Assembly: GCA_010909165.1 (NCBI GenBank)
Contig: VJWM01000238.1
Coordinates: 124,001 to 188,000 of the forward strand
DNA from: Anthoceros angustus
Lineage: Eukaryota > Streptophyta > Anthocerotopsida > Anthocerotales > Anthocerotaceae
Direction: 5' to 3'
DNA length: 64,000 nucleotides
Position numbers and translations under genes: made by a program. Every line of letters starts with the position of its first letter. The stretch's first letter is position 1. This document shows positions 1-10,556 of this stretch, piece after piece. Below the pieces are notes generated by a model, which was not told where the DNA came from, did not search any database, and saw only the letters and a program-made list of their open reading frames with translations.

Positions 1-556
1 AAAATGGTTGTGATAGGGGAGGTCCTTCTCACAGTCATGATGGAGGAGGAGAAGTGAAAGAGTATAAAAAGGGTGTGATAAGGGGCAATAACTAGCAGGT
101 GAGGTGAGAGGAGAGAGACCAAGCATTGTGTTAAGATGGGGTGAGAAGGTGGATAAGAAATTGACACCACAACACCAAGCCACCAAAGAGTGTTGCAATT
201 TTGAAGTGGTACATGAAGTGAGAGACCAAGCATTGTGTTAGGATGGTGGAGAAGGAAGAGAAAAATGGACCAACTTAACACCAAGCCATCAAAACATGTT
301 GCAAGTTGGAAGTGTTACATAAAATTGCAACACACGTAATAAGGCGGTGGGGAAATTATTAATAATGCTTGTGAGAGAGGGTGTACCGGAAGGGTGAGGT
401 GGGGAAGAGAGAGTGCAGTTCGTGTTAAGATGGCTGTACCAAACGGGGACAGAACTAACAAACTTAATACCAAGCCTCCAAAATATGTTGCAATGTGGAA
501 GTGTAACAAAAAATTGCAACATCGACTGTAACATGGGGTGCCCTTTTCTAGTAGGG
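1..556 (-). repeat. CACTA-like transposon end with subterminal repeats (copy A)
   Basis: The block ends at 541-556 in CCCTTTTCTAGTAGGG, whose reverse complement CCCTACTAGAAAAGGG resembles the CACTACTAGAAA-type terminus of CACTA/En-Spm transposons. Inward (leftward) lie repeated motifs of the form TTGCAA, about 14-20 bases, TTGCAA, with GGAAGTGTTACAT between them (near 295-333 and 484-522, a weaker one near 191-228). They are embedded in A+G-rich spacers containing 'accaagc' and 'gtgttaagatgg'. An inverted relative lies at 35420-36010 with the same terminus. Subterminal arrays of short motifs are typical of CACTA transposase binding regions. No transposase is visible; the rest of this copy would lie left of the window. 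The second base is C, not the canonical A, so the family assignment is an inference. Confidence 0.5.
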
Positions 557-561
557 CAAGT

Positions 562-1009
562 TCAGCATAGCCCTTCCTTAGATGGTCCTTGCTGAAAGTA
601 GAGGGTAGATAGAGAACCATAGAAAGAGTGGATGAAAGGAATAAGACTTGTCAGGTGCCCGCCTGCATTCTTGAGCTCTGTAAAAATTGCCATCCTAGAG
701 ACCGTGTTGAAAGTGCTCTCGACGTCCACTTGCAGGGCGACCCAATCTTGATGTGACTCTAGAACCGCCGCGATACTTAATGCAGCCGACTCACAACCCC
801 TCGGAGTGGCAATCCCAAATTGATGGGGGCAAAGATGTGCACAGTGCTCTCGGCGTCCACTTGCGGCGACCAATCTTGATGTGACTCTAGAACCGCCGCG
901 ATACTTAATGCAGCCGACTCACAACCCCTCGGAGTGGCAATCCCAAATTGATGGGGGCAAAGATGTGCCTGGAACTGCTCTCGAAGTTGGATAGCAATGC
1001 TGCTCCTCC
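562..1009 (-). pseudogene. LINE-like reverse transcriptase fragment
   Basis: The minus-strand frame from about 873 to 562 reads HQFGIATPRGCESAALSI, then a conserved LQVDVESTFNTVSR block followed by AGGHLTSLIPFIHSFYG. This matches the finger/palm region of the plant reverse transcriptase whose N-terminal part is seen on the plus strand at 4780-5350. In related proteins the block is usually VDVANAFNxVSR. It is only a fragment: there is no catalytic YxDD region, no endonuclease and no 3' end. The piece is preceded on its own strand by a second, tandem copy of the 'HLCPHQFG' segment. Non-LTR family assignment is from memory of the motif; it is certainly RT-like. Confidence 0.6.
712..968. repeat. 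131-bp tandem duplication inside the RT fragment
   Basis: Bases 712-840 recur at 843-968 at an offset of 131. The second copy lacks short pieces: 'cttgcagggcgaccc' in copy 1 is 'cttgcggcgacc' in copy 2, so an AG and further bases are missing beside a CAG. Confidence 0.85.
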
Positions 1010-3466
1010 AGAATCGCCTCCGCATAATAGGGGGCCAATCCCCATACTCGGGCGCAGTGGAAGAAGGCCCTGATCCCTCCTATTTCCACACGCACATGGA
1101 CAGTGAGGTTAAGCACGCGTTCCCCATTCACATATGGACCATGGACGTAAGTTTCCTCATCCATGTGACACAACATAATAGGACCCCCTGCTGTAGCTGA
1201 GGTGCTTACCCCCTCCTCCCGTGGGCTACCCCTGGTTGCCTGATCCGTGGCCTCGCGAGATGCTACGTTGCGTCGAGTTGCGCCGCTCATGGCCGCTTCC
1301 GAGTTGGGCTCCCCGATGTTGGTAGCCGTTTCCGCTACCGCGGTAGTGGACTCCACGGCTGCTGAACTCTGGCGGTGTTTGCTACCTCGGTTGCTCCTTC
1401 CTTTCCTTCGGTAGTCCCTTCCACTACCCCGTCGTGGACCTGCTACTTCGCTTCCCTTTCCCCTTCTCCTTCCTGACTCGGCCACGTGCCTCGTCCCGCT
1501 CTCGCTTGTACCGGTCCGCCAACTTATGGGCCTTCTCCACAGAGGCTCCCTCTTGCTCTTGGGCTCGAAACAATTCCCCCTGCATTTCTTGATTCGCCAC
1601 GTGGGCATCCTTGATCTGGGCCATGAGCGCTTCCTGCTGACTCGTCATGGACTACAGCTCCTCCTGGGCCCTGCGCAAATCCTTCTGAATTTTTACCCTC
1701 GTCTCCTCCAGGGTCCTCTTATCTTCCTCCAGCTGCTTTCGCTTAGCCTTCTCCTCCTCAAATCGGGCCCTCACCACTTCCTCTCGACGCCCTTGCACGC
1801 TGAGCCATGTGAGGGCCAACGCAGCTTGGTCCAACAAGTCTGACTGGGCTCGGATCATAGATGTGGTTAGCTCCTGCAAATCCACCTGTTGAGGAGGCCC
1901 CGCTCTGGACGCCATTCTCCTGTCGAGCACCTTTCTTCCCAGTAGGGTGCGCACTCTAACCAATTCCGCCTCGTCGACCTCTGTTGCCAATGGAGTTCCC
2001 TGGAAAATCTCTTCCCATCCCGAGGAGGGGTCCGCTGCTGAGGTCAACCCTAATCCTTCCGGGGTCGGTTCGTCATCTGCATCCAGGTCAGCAAAGTTTT
2101 CTTCCTCGGATCGTGCCTCCTCCTCCGCCGAATCAATCTGCCGTTTGGCCCTCATTTTCTTGGTTTTCTCCTGCAACGCGGCGCCCGCCTTCGACCTGGT
2201 GACTCGCGTCCACCTTCGCCTTCTTCGTTGAGCCACGCCTGCCTCTCCCGGCTTTTCTCTTCTTGCTGGTGGCAATCTCCTTTTCCTCCTCGAATCGCCT
2301 CCGCATAATAGGGGCCAATCCCCATACTCGGTAGCAGTGGAAGAAGGCCCGATCCTCCTATTTCCACGCACATGGGACGGTGAGGTTAAGCACGTTCCCC
2401 ATTCACATATGGACCATGGACGTAAGTTTCCTCATCCATGTGACACAACATAATAGGACCCCCTGCTGTAGCTGAGGTGCTTACCCCCTCCTCCCGTGGG
2501 CTACCCCTGGTTGCCTGATCCGTGGCCTCGCGAGATGCTACGTTGCGTCGAGTTGCGCCGCTCATGGCCGCCTGCAGTTGGGCTCCCGATGTTGGTAGCC
2601 GTTCATACGCTGATGATGGACTCCACGACCGTCGAGCAACTCTGGTGTTTGCCACCTCGGTTGCTCCTTCCTTTTCCTTGTAGTCCCTTCCACTACCCCG
2701 TCGTGGACCTCGCTACTTCCTTTCCCCTTCTCCTTCGACTCGCCACGTGCCTCGTCCGCTCTCGCTTGTACCCCACCGCCAACTTATGGGCCTTCCACAG
2801 AGGCTCCCTCTTGCTCTTGGGCTCAAACAATTCCCCGCATTTCTTGATTCGCCCGTGGGCATCCTTGATCCGGGCCATGGCGCTTCCTGGCGACTCGTCA
2901 TGGACTACTGACTCCTCCCGGGCCCCCAAATCCTTAATTTTTACCCCTCGTCTCCGGGTCCTCTTATCTTCCTCCATTGCCGCTTAGCCTTCTCCTCCTC
3001 AAATCGGGCCTCACCACTTCCTCTCGACGCCCTTGCAGAGCCATGTGAGGGCCAGCAGGTCCAACAAGTCCGACTGGGCTCGGATCATAGATGTGGTTAG
3101 CTGCAAATCCACTGTTGAGGAGGCCCCGCCTGACGCCATTCTCCCGTCGAGCACCTTTCTTGTGGGTGCGCACTAACCAATTCCGCCTCGTCTCATTGCC
3201 AATGGAGTTCTGGAAAATCTCTTCCCATCCCGAGGAGGGTCCGCCGAGGTCAACCTAATCCTTCCGGTCGGTTCGTCATCCGCATCCAGTCGAAAGTTTT
3301 CTTCCTCGGATCGTGCCTCCTCCTCCGCCGAATCAATCTGCCGTTTGGCCCTCATTTTCTTCACTGCGCATGCTGGCACACACAGTGACTCGCGTCCACC
3401 TTCGCCTGAGCCACGCGCCTCCCGGCTTTTCTCTTCTTGCTGGTGGCAATCTCCTTTTCCTCCTCT
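1010..3466. repeat. 1.2-1.3-kb tandem duplication of the coiled-coil coding segment
   Basis: Unit A runs about 1010-2291 and unit B about 2292-3466. Both start at 'gaatcgcctccgcataatag' (1010 and 2292) and end near 'ggtggcaatctccttttcctcc'. Unit B is shorter only because it lacks dozens of 1-12-base pieces. For example 'tcctccagggtcctc' in A is 'tctccgggtcctc' in B, and 'ccgctgctgaggtcaa' is 'ccgccgaggtcaa'. Most of the losses I compared touch a CTG or CAG. Confidence 0.85.
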
Positions 3467-3846
3467 GAACTGCCCGTTGCCCCGGACTCCCAACTGTCAG
3501 ATTCCTCCTCTATTTCCTCCTTGGGCTCCTCCGCTTTCCACTTCACCTCCCTAACCGGCTTCCACATGTGAAGGGAGGCCACAATTTCCACCTCCGGCAG
3601 ACAGTTAGCGTGCGCATACAGGTGAACCAAAAATGGCGTAATTAGAGAAGGACGAGGAGAAGAGGAGATCAAATTCAACCCCTCTTCTTGACGGTCAGAG
3701 AATTCGCCCCAATCGATCCTCGCCCCTTGACAACTTCATGGAAGCAATGACAAATGGTCGACAAATAGTCACGCTTCTTGTCTTTGTGAAACAGAGGAGC
3801 CACTGGCGGACCCATCGGTTGTCGATACCAATTCAGGTCAACCACC

Positions 3847-4452
3847 ATTGGCTCCCACGCCTGCCTTGACCAAGGAGGCTGCTGCCGCTGCTGTGCTAAT
3901 TTTCCAAGAAGGCTCGATTACCAAGCCACCTGCTTCCTCCTTGTTACGCTCATACACTTTCCTGACCAATTCCAGGTCCCAATCCTGAGGCTTCGCTCTA
4001 ATTCCCTCGGCTGCTTGTCCTTCAGATGGCGAGCGCACTCCTGTACCAGTCCCAAGTTCGCATAATTCCACCGCTTCTCCATGAAGCCAAGACCCAACTC
4101 CTTCACCAATTCCCCAGCTTGGACCTTCCAATGGTCCATGTTTGGCCATTGGGCTCCCGACCACGCCCGCCTTGACCAAGGAGCTGCCCTTCAATTTTCC
4201 AAGAAGGCTCGATTACCAAGCCACCTGCTTCCTCCTTGCTACGCTCATACACTTTCCTGACCAATTCCAGGTCCCAATCCCGAGGCTTCGCTCTAATTCC
4301 CTCGCCTGGCTGCTTGTCCTTCAGATGGCGAGCGCACTCCTGTACCAGTCCCAAGTTCGCATAATTCCACCGCTTCTCCATGAAGCCAAGACCCAACTCC
4401 TTCACCAATTCCCCAGCTTGGACCTTCCAATGGTCCATGTTTGGCCATTGGG
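3847..4452. repeat. ~300-bp tandem duplication in the gag-like N-terminal region
   Basis: Copy 1 (3847-4147) and copy 2 (4148-4452) both begin 'attgg(g)ctccc' and run through 'aggctcgattaccaagcc' to the 'tggtccatgtttggcc' motif. Copy 1 has an extra run of GCTGCTGCCGCTGCTG; copy 2 has an extra CCTGG. In protein terms the W-N-Y...QEC domain is present twice. Confidence 0.85.
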
Positions 4453-4779
4453 CGGTCACAATTTCAGCTGCGGCCTTGGGCGCCATGCCTCTGCAGCAAC
4501 CTCCCTTGCCTCGCGCCTCGAATCGGTGATGCCTCGCCTCAAAATTCCTGGCGGGATCAGTCTCCCAAGGTTCCTACCTCCTCAGCAATCCGCGCCGCCG
4601 CCAATAGAGTCGTCCTCTTCACACACGGCGCGCCTCGGGCGGTGGTTCGCCCTCCTCGCGATTGCGCCTCCCGGCGGATCGCGGTACTCTCCAGCAGCCT
4701 CGACGCGTCCTCGCCCACCCGCTGCGCTCCACCGTTTGAACTTGCTTCTGTCATTTTTCTGGTCCCCTTAGGGTTACGT

Positions 4780-5350
4780 GCCCTGGCTCCCCTACCACTG
4801 ATCAGCCTCCACGACTACTTCTCCTTCGACGACCGCTCCGCCAAGGTAGATCGGGTCTGTCAGGACCCCGCCAAGGCGCGGCTCAAGAGGTGTTTCTTGC
4901 TAGGCTGTGCCGGGGAATACGCTAGGGCTGCCCGAGCACTTCGCCCAGAGCTGGTGGCGCCAGCCTATGAGGACATCATCTTTGTGCTTCGTGCCCTTCA
5001 TCCGGCCCCATATGACTTCATTCCATAGGATATCCTGGATCACGTATCGGAGGAGTCTTTTTGTCTCGACAAGGCGGTCTTCGATAGGGCTCTTACCACT
5101 GCCCTGCGGCTTTCTTTGGGTGCTCTGTCTCGGACAATCTACGATCACCTTTGGGATTACTTTGCTCCCGAGGATCCTTCTAGCGGTTTCTCAGAGCTCT
5201 TCAGTCTGGCGACGGCAGTGGCCAGGGGTGAAACTCCGCATTAGATCTCTCGGGTGTTGGGGCTAACAGGTTAATGGCTATGGAGAAGCCCTCACCTAGG
5301 GTGTGCCCTATCACCGTCGGGGAGGCATTCTTATGCCTCATAGGTCTCCA
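4780..5350 (+). pseudogene. N-terminal part of a LINE-like reverse transcriptase ORF
   Basis: The plus-strand frame encodes SLHDYFSFDD, then RCFLLGCAGEYARAARAL, ALHPAPYDFIP (stop), then FDRALTTALRLSLGALS and YFAPEDPSSGFSELF. After another stop it encodes a VLG...MAMEKPSPRVCPITVGEA block. This order (a GEYxRAxxAL repeat, an AxRxxPRLSxGGLS-type motif, then ARVLGAxRLxALxKP.GG.RPIAVGE) is what I know from plant RT proteins directly upstream of the 'HQFGVATPGGCEA' block. That block is found here only in inverted orientation at 562-1009. Two in-frame stops and frame changes show it is broken, or mis-sequenced. No start codon can be assigned. Confidence 0.55.
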
Positions 5351-5407
5351 GGGTTCTCCAAGAATTGTGAGCAGGAACTGACTTCAAAAGATATATCTGG
5401 TCTCGTA

Positions 5408-5549
5408 AAATTGCATAAATATATTAGAAGTCCAGGCATGGGTGGACGAAGAGCCTGTAATAATCCTCAGCAATAGGCGACAGGCTGGAGATGAGGGAGC
5501 TCAAGGGCAGGAGATATCTCCGATTAGGATATCCACCAGCGATAGTGAG
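5408..5549 (+). other. Open frame interrupted by the Copia insertion, left half
   Basis: From just after a stop at about 5405-5407 the frame stays open to the target-site duplication, reading WVDEEPVIILSNRRQ and then GAQGQEISPIRISTSDSE. It continues in the same frame on the far side of the retrotransposon (14111-14224) as MEVLWEDLSDQRRG. The acidic-then-arginine-rich composition suggests a mobile-element or nucleic-acid-binding tail. The family is unknown. Its position after the RT fragment hints that it belongs to the same older element. Confidence 0.45.
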
Positions 5550-5722
5550 TGTTGGATATATAACCAGCAGGGGTTAATATGATGACCTAGTTATTTAGGG
5601 TTACGAGACTTTATTTTGTATATAATACTTTTGCCCTTTGTTGAATACACATCGCCTTTGTTTATTGCTCGCTTACCTTTGCATGCTCACTTGCTTAGCT
5701 AGATGCAAGAGGTATTTGCACA
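5550..5722 (+). repeat. 5' LTR of the Copia element
   Basis: Starts TGTTGGATATATAACC and ends TATTTGCACA, with a TATA-like TATATAATA near 5619-5627 that probably sets transcription start. A telobox-like 'ttagggtt' lies at about 5596. Identical to 13933-14105. Confidence 0.95.
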
Positions 5723-5735
5723 TGGTACCATAGCC
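5723..5735 (+). other. Primer-binding site
   Basis: TGGTACCATAGCC directly abuts the 5' LTR. It resembles the TGGTATCAGAGC complement of initiator-Met tRNA used by most plant Copia elements, with a few mismatches. Confidence 0.7.
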
Positions 5736-5768
5736 CCGTGATGGTATCTGACTCCTTTGTATCTTGCA

Positions 5769-6452
5769 ATGCCACGTGGTCGTGGAGAACGTGTTTTTTC
5801 GCGTGGTGAATTTCCTTCACGGCACCAGCGCGAATCACACATTTCCCCACCCACTCCCAAATTGCCATGGACCAATGAGACACTCGATAATTATCGAGTT
5901 TTGATACGACGGTTTTGGAAGAGGCAATTGCAAGAACAAAGAAGGCTCCACAATTTGAAACGGGAGCAAAGAACAGATAAACATCATGAAATTGAGGCTT
6001 GTAGAAGCCGTTCCAAACAAGTGACCCAAAATCAGAAATTGAAGAAACCACCTATATATCAGCATATAGATAATAAGCAATTGCGGTCTAATTTGGAGTT
6101 TCTTGATGATGCTATTGCAGAAGATTCTGATTCTGAATATCCTGATTATGAATATATTTATTCTGTGGTGGAATTTCATTGTAATCGTATTGAGATACGT
6201 GTAGCTCAATTGCGTGCAAGACAGGATACTTTTCTAGAGGTTATGCATGAACAGGAGAAGCGCCTGCTACATGCACTCTCTTCCTTGAAGGAAGAATATT
6301 CTGGTCATTTGCAACATATCAGCAATCAATTGTTAATTCTTCTTGGGGATTCTAATTTACCTCCCCTTGAGAAATTCAAGGCAGACTCACCATTCTTTTC
6401 AGGAGAATCTAAATCTTTGGGGCATGATTGCCCGCCCATCGCGATCTTGTGA
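5769..6452 (+). CDS. Extra 5' ORF of the Copia element (227 aa, unknown, helical/charged)
   Basis: An uninterrupted ORF lies between the primer site and gag. It begins at ATG 5769 (MPRGRGERVFSRGEFPSRHQ) and ends before 6453. Composition: an Arg-rich N-terminus; about residues 35-85 rich in K/R/Q/N (FWKRQLQEQRRLHNLKREQ); an acidic stretch with DDAIAEDSDSEYPDYEY (about residues 110-126); then a likely helical segment, IEIRVAQLRARQDTFLEVMH to the end. No zinc knuckle, protease or polymerase motif is visible and I do not recognise it. Copia leaders are normally noncoding. An intact 228-codon frame in an otherwise frameshift-ridden element suggests it is or was translated. It might be a gag-like or regulatory accessory protein, or a captured host exon. 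Confidence 0.6.
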   Translation: MPRGRGERVFSRGEFPSRHQRESHISPPTPKLPWTNETLDNYRVLIRRFWKRQLQEQRRLHNLKREQRTDKHHEIEACRSRSKQVTQNQKLKKPPIYQHIDNKQLRSNLEFLDDAIAEDSDSEYPDYEYIYSVVEFHCNRIEIRVAQLRARQDTFLEVMHEQEKRLLHALSSLKEEYSGHLQHISNQLLILLGDSNLPPLEKFKADSPFFSGESKSLGHDCPPIAIL

Positions 6453-6796
6453 TCGGGTTCTGAGGAGAGGAGAGCGATTAGGGATTGCTACCGGATTGCT
6501 CCAGCTTTGGATAGCAGATATGAAGAGACAGCTAGGGTTACCTGAACTCTGTGACCTGTAGTTTAGCTTCACGTTCTGCTGAATCCCAACTGCTTCCTCC
6601 CCTTGTAACCCTAACTTGTAGTTTTCTTAGGTCTTTTGTTTCACATTTTACCCTTAGCAGTTAGACAGTTATTGTGCCCCTTGGCATCTTCAGCTGATCT
6701 TTTCTAAGTCCCCTGGCCACATCCTGTTGTCCCAGATTTCTTCGTGTCGATTAGCTTAGTTCCCGTCTTTCCTGCACATCTTGCAAACACACAGAC

Positions 6797-8574
6797 ATGA
6801 CAACTCCTACCTTCACATCTGATATTAAGGACAAAGACAGGTTTAATGGCACTAGGTTTGACATATGGAGTGTGAGGATGAAGTCAACCTTACTTGCCCG
6901 TGGAGTCTGGAACGTTATTGATGGTTCAAATCCGGATCGGGCACTCCTTCTAATCCTATGGCGGTGCTACCGTCAGTACGAGAAGGAGAAATGGGATCGG
7001 TTGAACAGATTCTTTGCCTTGGCGATCCATGGGCTTGAATCGATCTTGTTCACGGTAGAGTTTCTCACCAATGCCAAAGCAATATGGGATCACCATCTGG
7101 AACTTACAAAGTTGAGACAATGATGAGCTTATGCGCGATTAGGCAGCAATTCTATACCTTGCGCATGAAGGAAGGAGATTACATTGCGGCATTCACCAGC
7201 CGATTTAGGCATTTGCGTGCCCAGATGGCTGCTCTTGGCACAACCATGCAAGAGGTGGATGCGGTTGCTCAGCTTCTCACCAGCCTGCCTCCCAGTTACC
7301 AAACATTTGTCACTACACAGAACTGTCCCATTCGAGCTGCTGGCCAGAACGTCAAGCTCATAGATGTTATTGGGGCTCTTTATCAAGAGGAGATGAGCCG
7401 CCAGATGTCATCAAGGGGACAGCGCACTAAATCTGACAAAGTATTTTCAGCGACAAGAGGTCGCTTCAACACTAGAGGCAGAGGGAGAGGCCAACCACTT
7501 GCTCAGCGCAATGTTACCTACCCTCCTACCTCAAAGAGACAAGGTAACTGTAACTGGTGTGGATCTCCTGGGCATTGGGCCAGAGAGTGCAGAAAGAAGA
7601 AAGCCGGGGAGCCTCAGCGGGCAACACCTCGACCTGCAGCTGCACACACCACATCACAATCAAAAGATAAGGTTTCGGAACCTCAGCCTATTAAGCCAGT
7701 AGTGAAAATCTTCACAGTTTGCTTGAACACTCAAACGAGTGATGTAGATAGTTGGTACCTTGATAGTGGTGCCACAGCTCACATTTGTCGTGATGAATTC
7801 CTTTTCACTAGCTTGACTCTTACCACTGTTTCTGACAAAGTGTATTTAGGCGATGAATCTAGTTCCAGTAGTCTGCATATACATGGCAAAGGAGTCTGTA
7901 AGTTCCCACTCCATGATGATACTATTTTAGTCCTCCCTGATGTTCTCTATGTGCCCAAGATGGCCAAAAATTTATTGTCACTCAGTAGGATAATGAAAAT
8001 GCAAGACCTGGTACTTACAGTTTCCGAAACCACATGTTGCTTTTCTCATCGCAACTCTCCCTCTCGCTGTATTTTCAAAGTTGTCTTAGACTCAGAGTTA
8101 TATCGTCTGGATATCTCCTGTATCCGTCGTGAACAAGTCAACTCCACCACTGTTGGTCATTTAACAACAGCCCAACAGGCCAGACTTTGGCATGCCCGTC
8201 TTGGGCATGCAAATCGATCTAAACTTGTTGATCTTTCTAAGCAGGACTGTTACAGGGAACCTCTTCCTCGTTGCTTTAAAGACCTGCCCATATGTGAAGT
8301 CTGTGCCTTAGCAAAACAGCGGGAGACCCCCTTCCCGACAGTTCCTGCATTTCGATCCATAGCTGTACTGGAGTTAGTACATGCCGACATCAGCGGGAGA
8401 CTTCAGGAACGATCTCTTGGTGGAGCACAATATTATTTTACCCTCACTGACGATTACAGCAGATATACTTGGACCTATCCTATGGAGCATAAGAGCGATA
8501 CCTTCCTTTGTTTCAAGATCGTTGCTTGTAGTTCAAAGACAAAGCGCCACAAGTTAAAAATGTTCCATAGATAA
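6797..8574 (+). pseudogene. Copia gag-protease-integrase N-terminal half, one frameshift near 7100
   Basis: Starts at ATG 6797 (MTTPTFTSDIKDKDRFNGTR) with the Copia Gag FDIWSVRMKSTLLARGVWNV region. The frame shifts near 7095-7105, beside a CTGG, and continues as YKVETMMSLCAIRQQF. Downstream come a zinc knuckle CNWCGSPGHWARECRK (CX2CX4HX4C, about 7548-7595), the aspartic protease motif WYLDSGATAHIC (about 7753-7788), the GAG-pre-integrase box LWHARLGHANRSKL, a zinc-binding CEVCALAKQRE and the first integrase residues VHADISG...TDDYSRYTW. The frame is lost at 8574, in the deletion-rich patch. A continuous gag-pol polyprotein is expected for Copia. Confidence 0.9.
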
Positions 8575-10556
8575 TGGTGGAGAATTTACGAGCTTTGCCT
8601 TTGAGCACTTCACAGGCGAAGGCATTATCCATCGACTTATAGTCCCATATACGCAATGAGAATGGTGTTGGAAAGAAAGAATCGACGATGAGTATGGCGA
8701 GATCCATGCTCCTATGGTCCGGATTACCTCCTCCTTGGGCCGGGCGTGGTTCGCTACCTACATATTGAATCGCCTTACCTCTCACTCTGTTCCTGGTGGC
8801 ACACCCTTCCAACTCTTTTGGAATCGCAAACCAAGTATTCTGCATCTACGCATTTTTGGTTCTCGAGCCTTCGCCTATGTGCCTGCAGAGAAGAGACGTA
8901 AGCTTGACAATCGTTCCAGAGGGTTGATTTTTGTAGGCTACAGTGAAGTGACTAAAGCCTATAAGCTCCTCGACATACAAACCATGCAGCCAGTGGTAGC
9001 TCGGAGTGTTACTTTTATTGAGAATTTGACTCCTTCATCATCCGATGCTTCTCTTCTACGGTGTTGTGGAGGATCCTACCCACCTTTGTACGAGAATATG
9101 ATTATCCGGATGATCGATGGTGAGCCCGATGCGTGTATTGATCTTCAACCCGACACTAATCTGTTCCTCCGATTGATCGCCTCCGCCATTAGCCCTTGCC
9201 CCACCGGTCCACGATCCTCCAGCACGATCCACAAGATGACGGATCTACCATAGGTCCTGCTCCAGCCCAAACTACCATTCGATATTTGAACACGACAGCG
9301 TTCTTCTCAAACTTTCTGTTAATGAGGTGACCTTTCACCGCTCTTCAACTTGTCCGCAGCCAATGTCCAGCACATTGTGGGCCTACGTGAGCATCGTCCT
9401 CCCTCTCGTGGACAGAGCCCCGTTATACATCCATTGACTTAGGTGAGTGTATACTGCACACCTTGTCCATCATGTTCCCTTTGTCATCCCTCCCGAGCTG
9501 TCACTCAAGGAAGCCTTTACAGGGCCAGATAGAGACAAATGGAAACATGCTGTAGACGATGAATTTAACAGCCTCATTCAGAATGGTACCTGGAAACTTG
9601 TCCCTCGTCCACAAGGCCGCAAACCTATAACCTGTAAATGGGTATTTAAACATAAGTTAGATTCCGATGGCAACATAGCACGATATAAAGCAAGACTCTG
9701 TGCACGTGGGTTCACACAAGTACCTGGTCTGGATTTCCAAGAGACTTTTTCTCCGGTGGTACGCTCCCAATCTATCCGCCTTATGCTTGCTTTAGCTGCT
9801 GAACGTGATTTAGAGTTGCAGCAAATGGACGTGAAAACTGCATTCTTGCACGGGATTCTGGAGGAAGAACTGTATATGGAACAGCCCGAAGGATACGAAG
9901 ACCCTGAACATCCAGAATATGTATGTCAGCTTATCAAGTGTATATATGGTCTCAAACAAAGCGCAGAGCGCTGGAATGCAAGGTTGGATATCTGTCTGAA
10001 AGGCCTTGGCTTTTACCAGAGCCCTGCTGATCCTTCGGTTTATATCTATGATGATGGCACCTCCTATGTTATCCTTGTTTATGTTGACGCAATTTTTGCC
10101 AATGACACTCATCCGTTAGCAAGAGTACAAGACATGCTACGTGGAATTTGACATGGTGATGTCGGGAATTGAAGTTTTGCCTTGGTATTCAAGTGTTGAG
10201 GATACGTGCGAGGGTATGATAATTATTCATCGTAAGTACATCTCTCGAGATCCTTCGCGTTTCAACATGGACAAAGCACATCCCGCCAATACACCGGTGC
10301 AAGTGGAGTGAAACTTACCAAGGCGGACAGCCACATTTACGACCTTGATATTGAAGACATGAGGATGTTCCCTATCGGCATGCGATCGGCGGTTGTTGTT
10401 TGTGAGCAACTGGACCCGACCAGATGTCACATATCTATACCACGACCTCCCGGAATGTCCCGCCGTAATCATTGGATCGCAATCAAACGAGTCTTCGTTA
10501 TCCAAGGAACACATCATTATGGCTTATGCTACAAGAGGACAGAGTAGTACCTACCT
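8348..10556 (+). repeat. Tandem duplication copy 1 of the integrase-RT segment
   Basis: It carries integrase C-terminal sequence (FQLFWNRKPSILHLRIFGSR, 8810-8870), the integrase-RT linker and an RT ORF, and ends in a 240-bp stretch (10308-10547) identical to 12485-12724. The left edge is at ATTTCGATC (8349). The same 9 bases occur at the junction with copy 2 (about 10560) and at the right end of copy 2 (about 12737), so the duplication breakpoints fall in a 9-bp microhomology. Confidence 0.9.
9447..10151 (+). pseudogene. Copia reverse transcriptase, copy 1 (active-site aspartate lost)
   Basis: The frame encodes the Copia RT (RVT_2): GPDRDKWKHAVDDEFNSL, NGTWKLVPRPQGRKPITCKW, YKARLCARGFTQVPGLDF, QMDVKTAFLHGILEEELYM, CIYGLKQSAERWN and ILVYVDAIFANDTH. 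The catalytic YVDD seen in copy 2 is YVDA here, because three 3-base pieces are missing (CTG, TGA and TGC at about 10078-10105). The frame then breaks at about 10150. No ATG is meaningful, since this is an internal polyprotein segment. Confidence 0.88.

Larger units (their letters stand above)
970..4754 (-). pseudogene. Uncharacterised gag-like coiled-coil protein gene of a mobile element (copy E1), broken
   Basis: Minus-strand frames, from about 4754 downward, read as one broken protein. It has an N-terminus starting MTEASSNGG, then a segment with HWKVQAGELVKELGLGF and a W-N-Y...L-x-L-x-QEC signature (4490-3840, tandemly duplicated). Next comes a hydrophobic SLITPFLVHLYAHANCLPEVE stretch (3678-3600), acidic runs with a KKRKAGR basic nuclear-signal-like patch (about 3430), and a long E/K/R-rich coiled coil (2150-1430). 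The C-terminal part includes MLCHMDEETYVHGPYVNGE (about 1180-1100). I cannot name the family. The same architecture recurs at 47850-50445, which suggests a gag-like product of a mobile element. The frame is interrupted by many small indels, and the coiled-coil half is duplicated. It lies upstream, on the same strand, of the RT fragment at 562-1009, so both may belong to one element. Confidence 0.5.
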
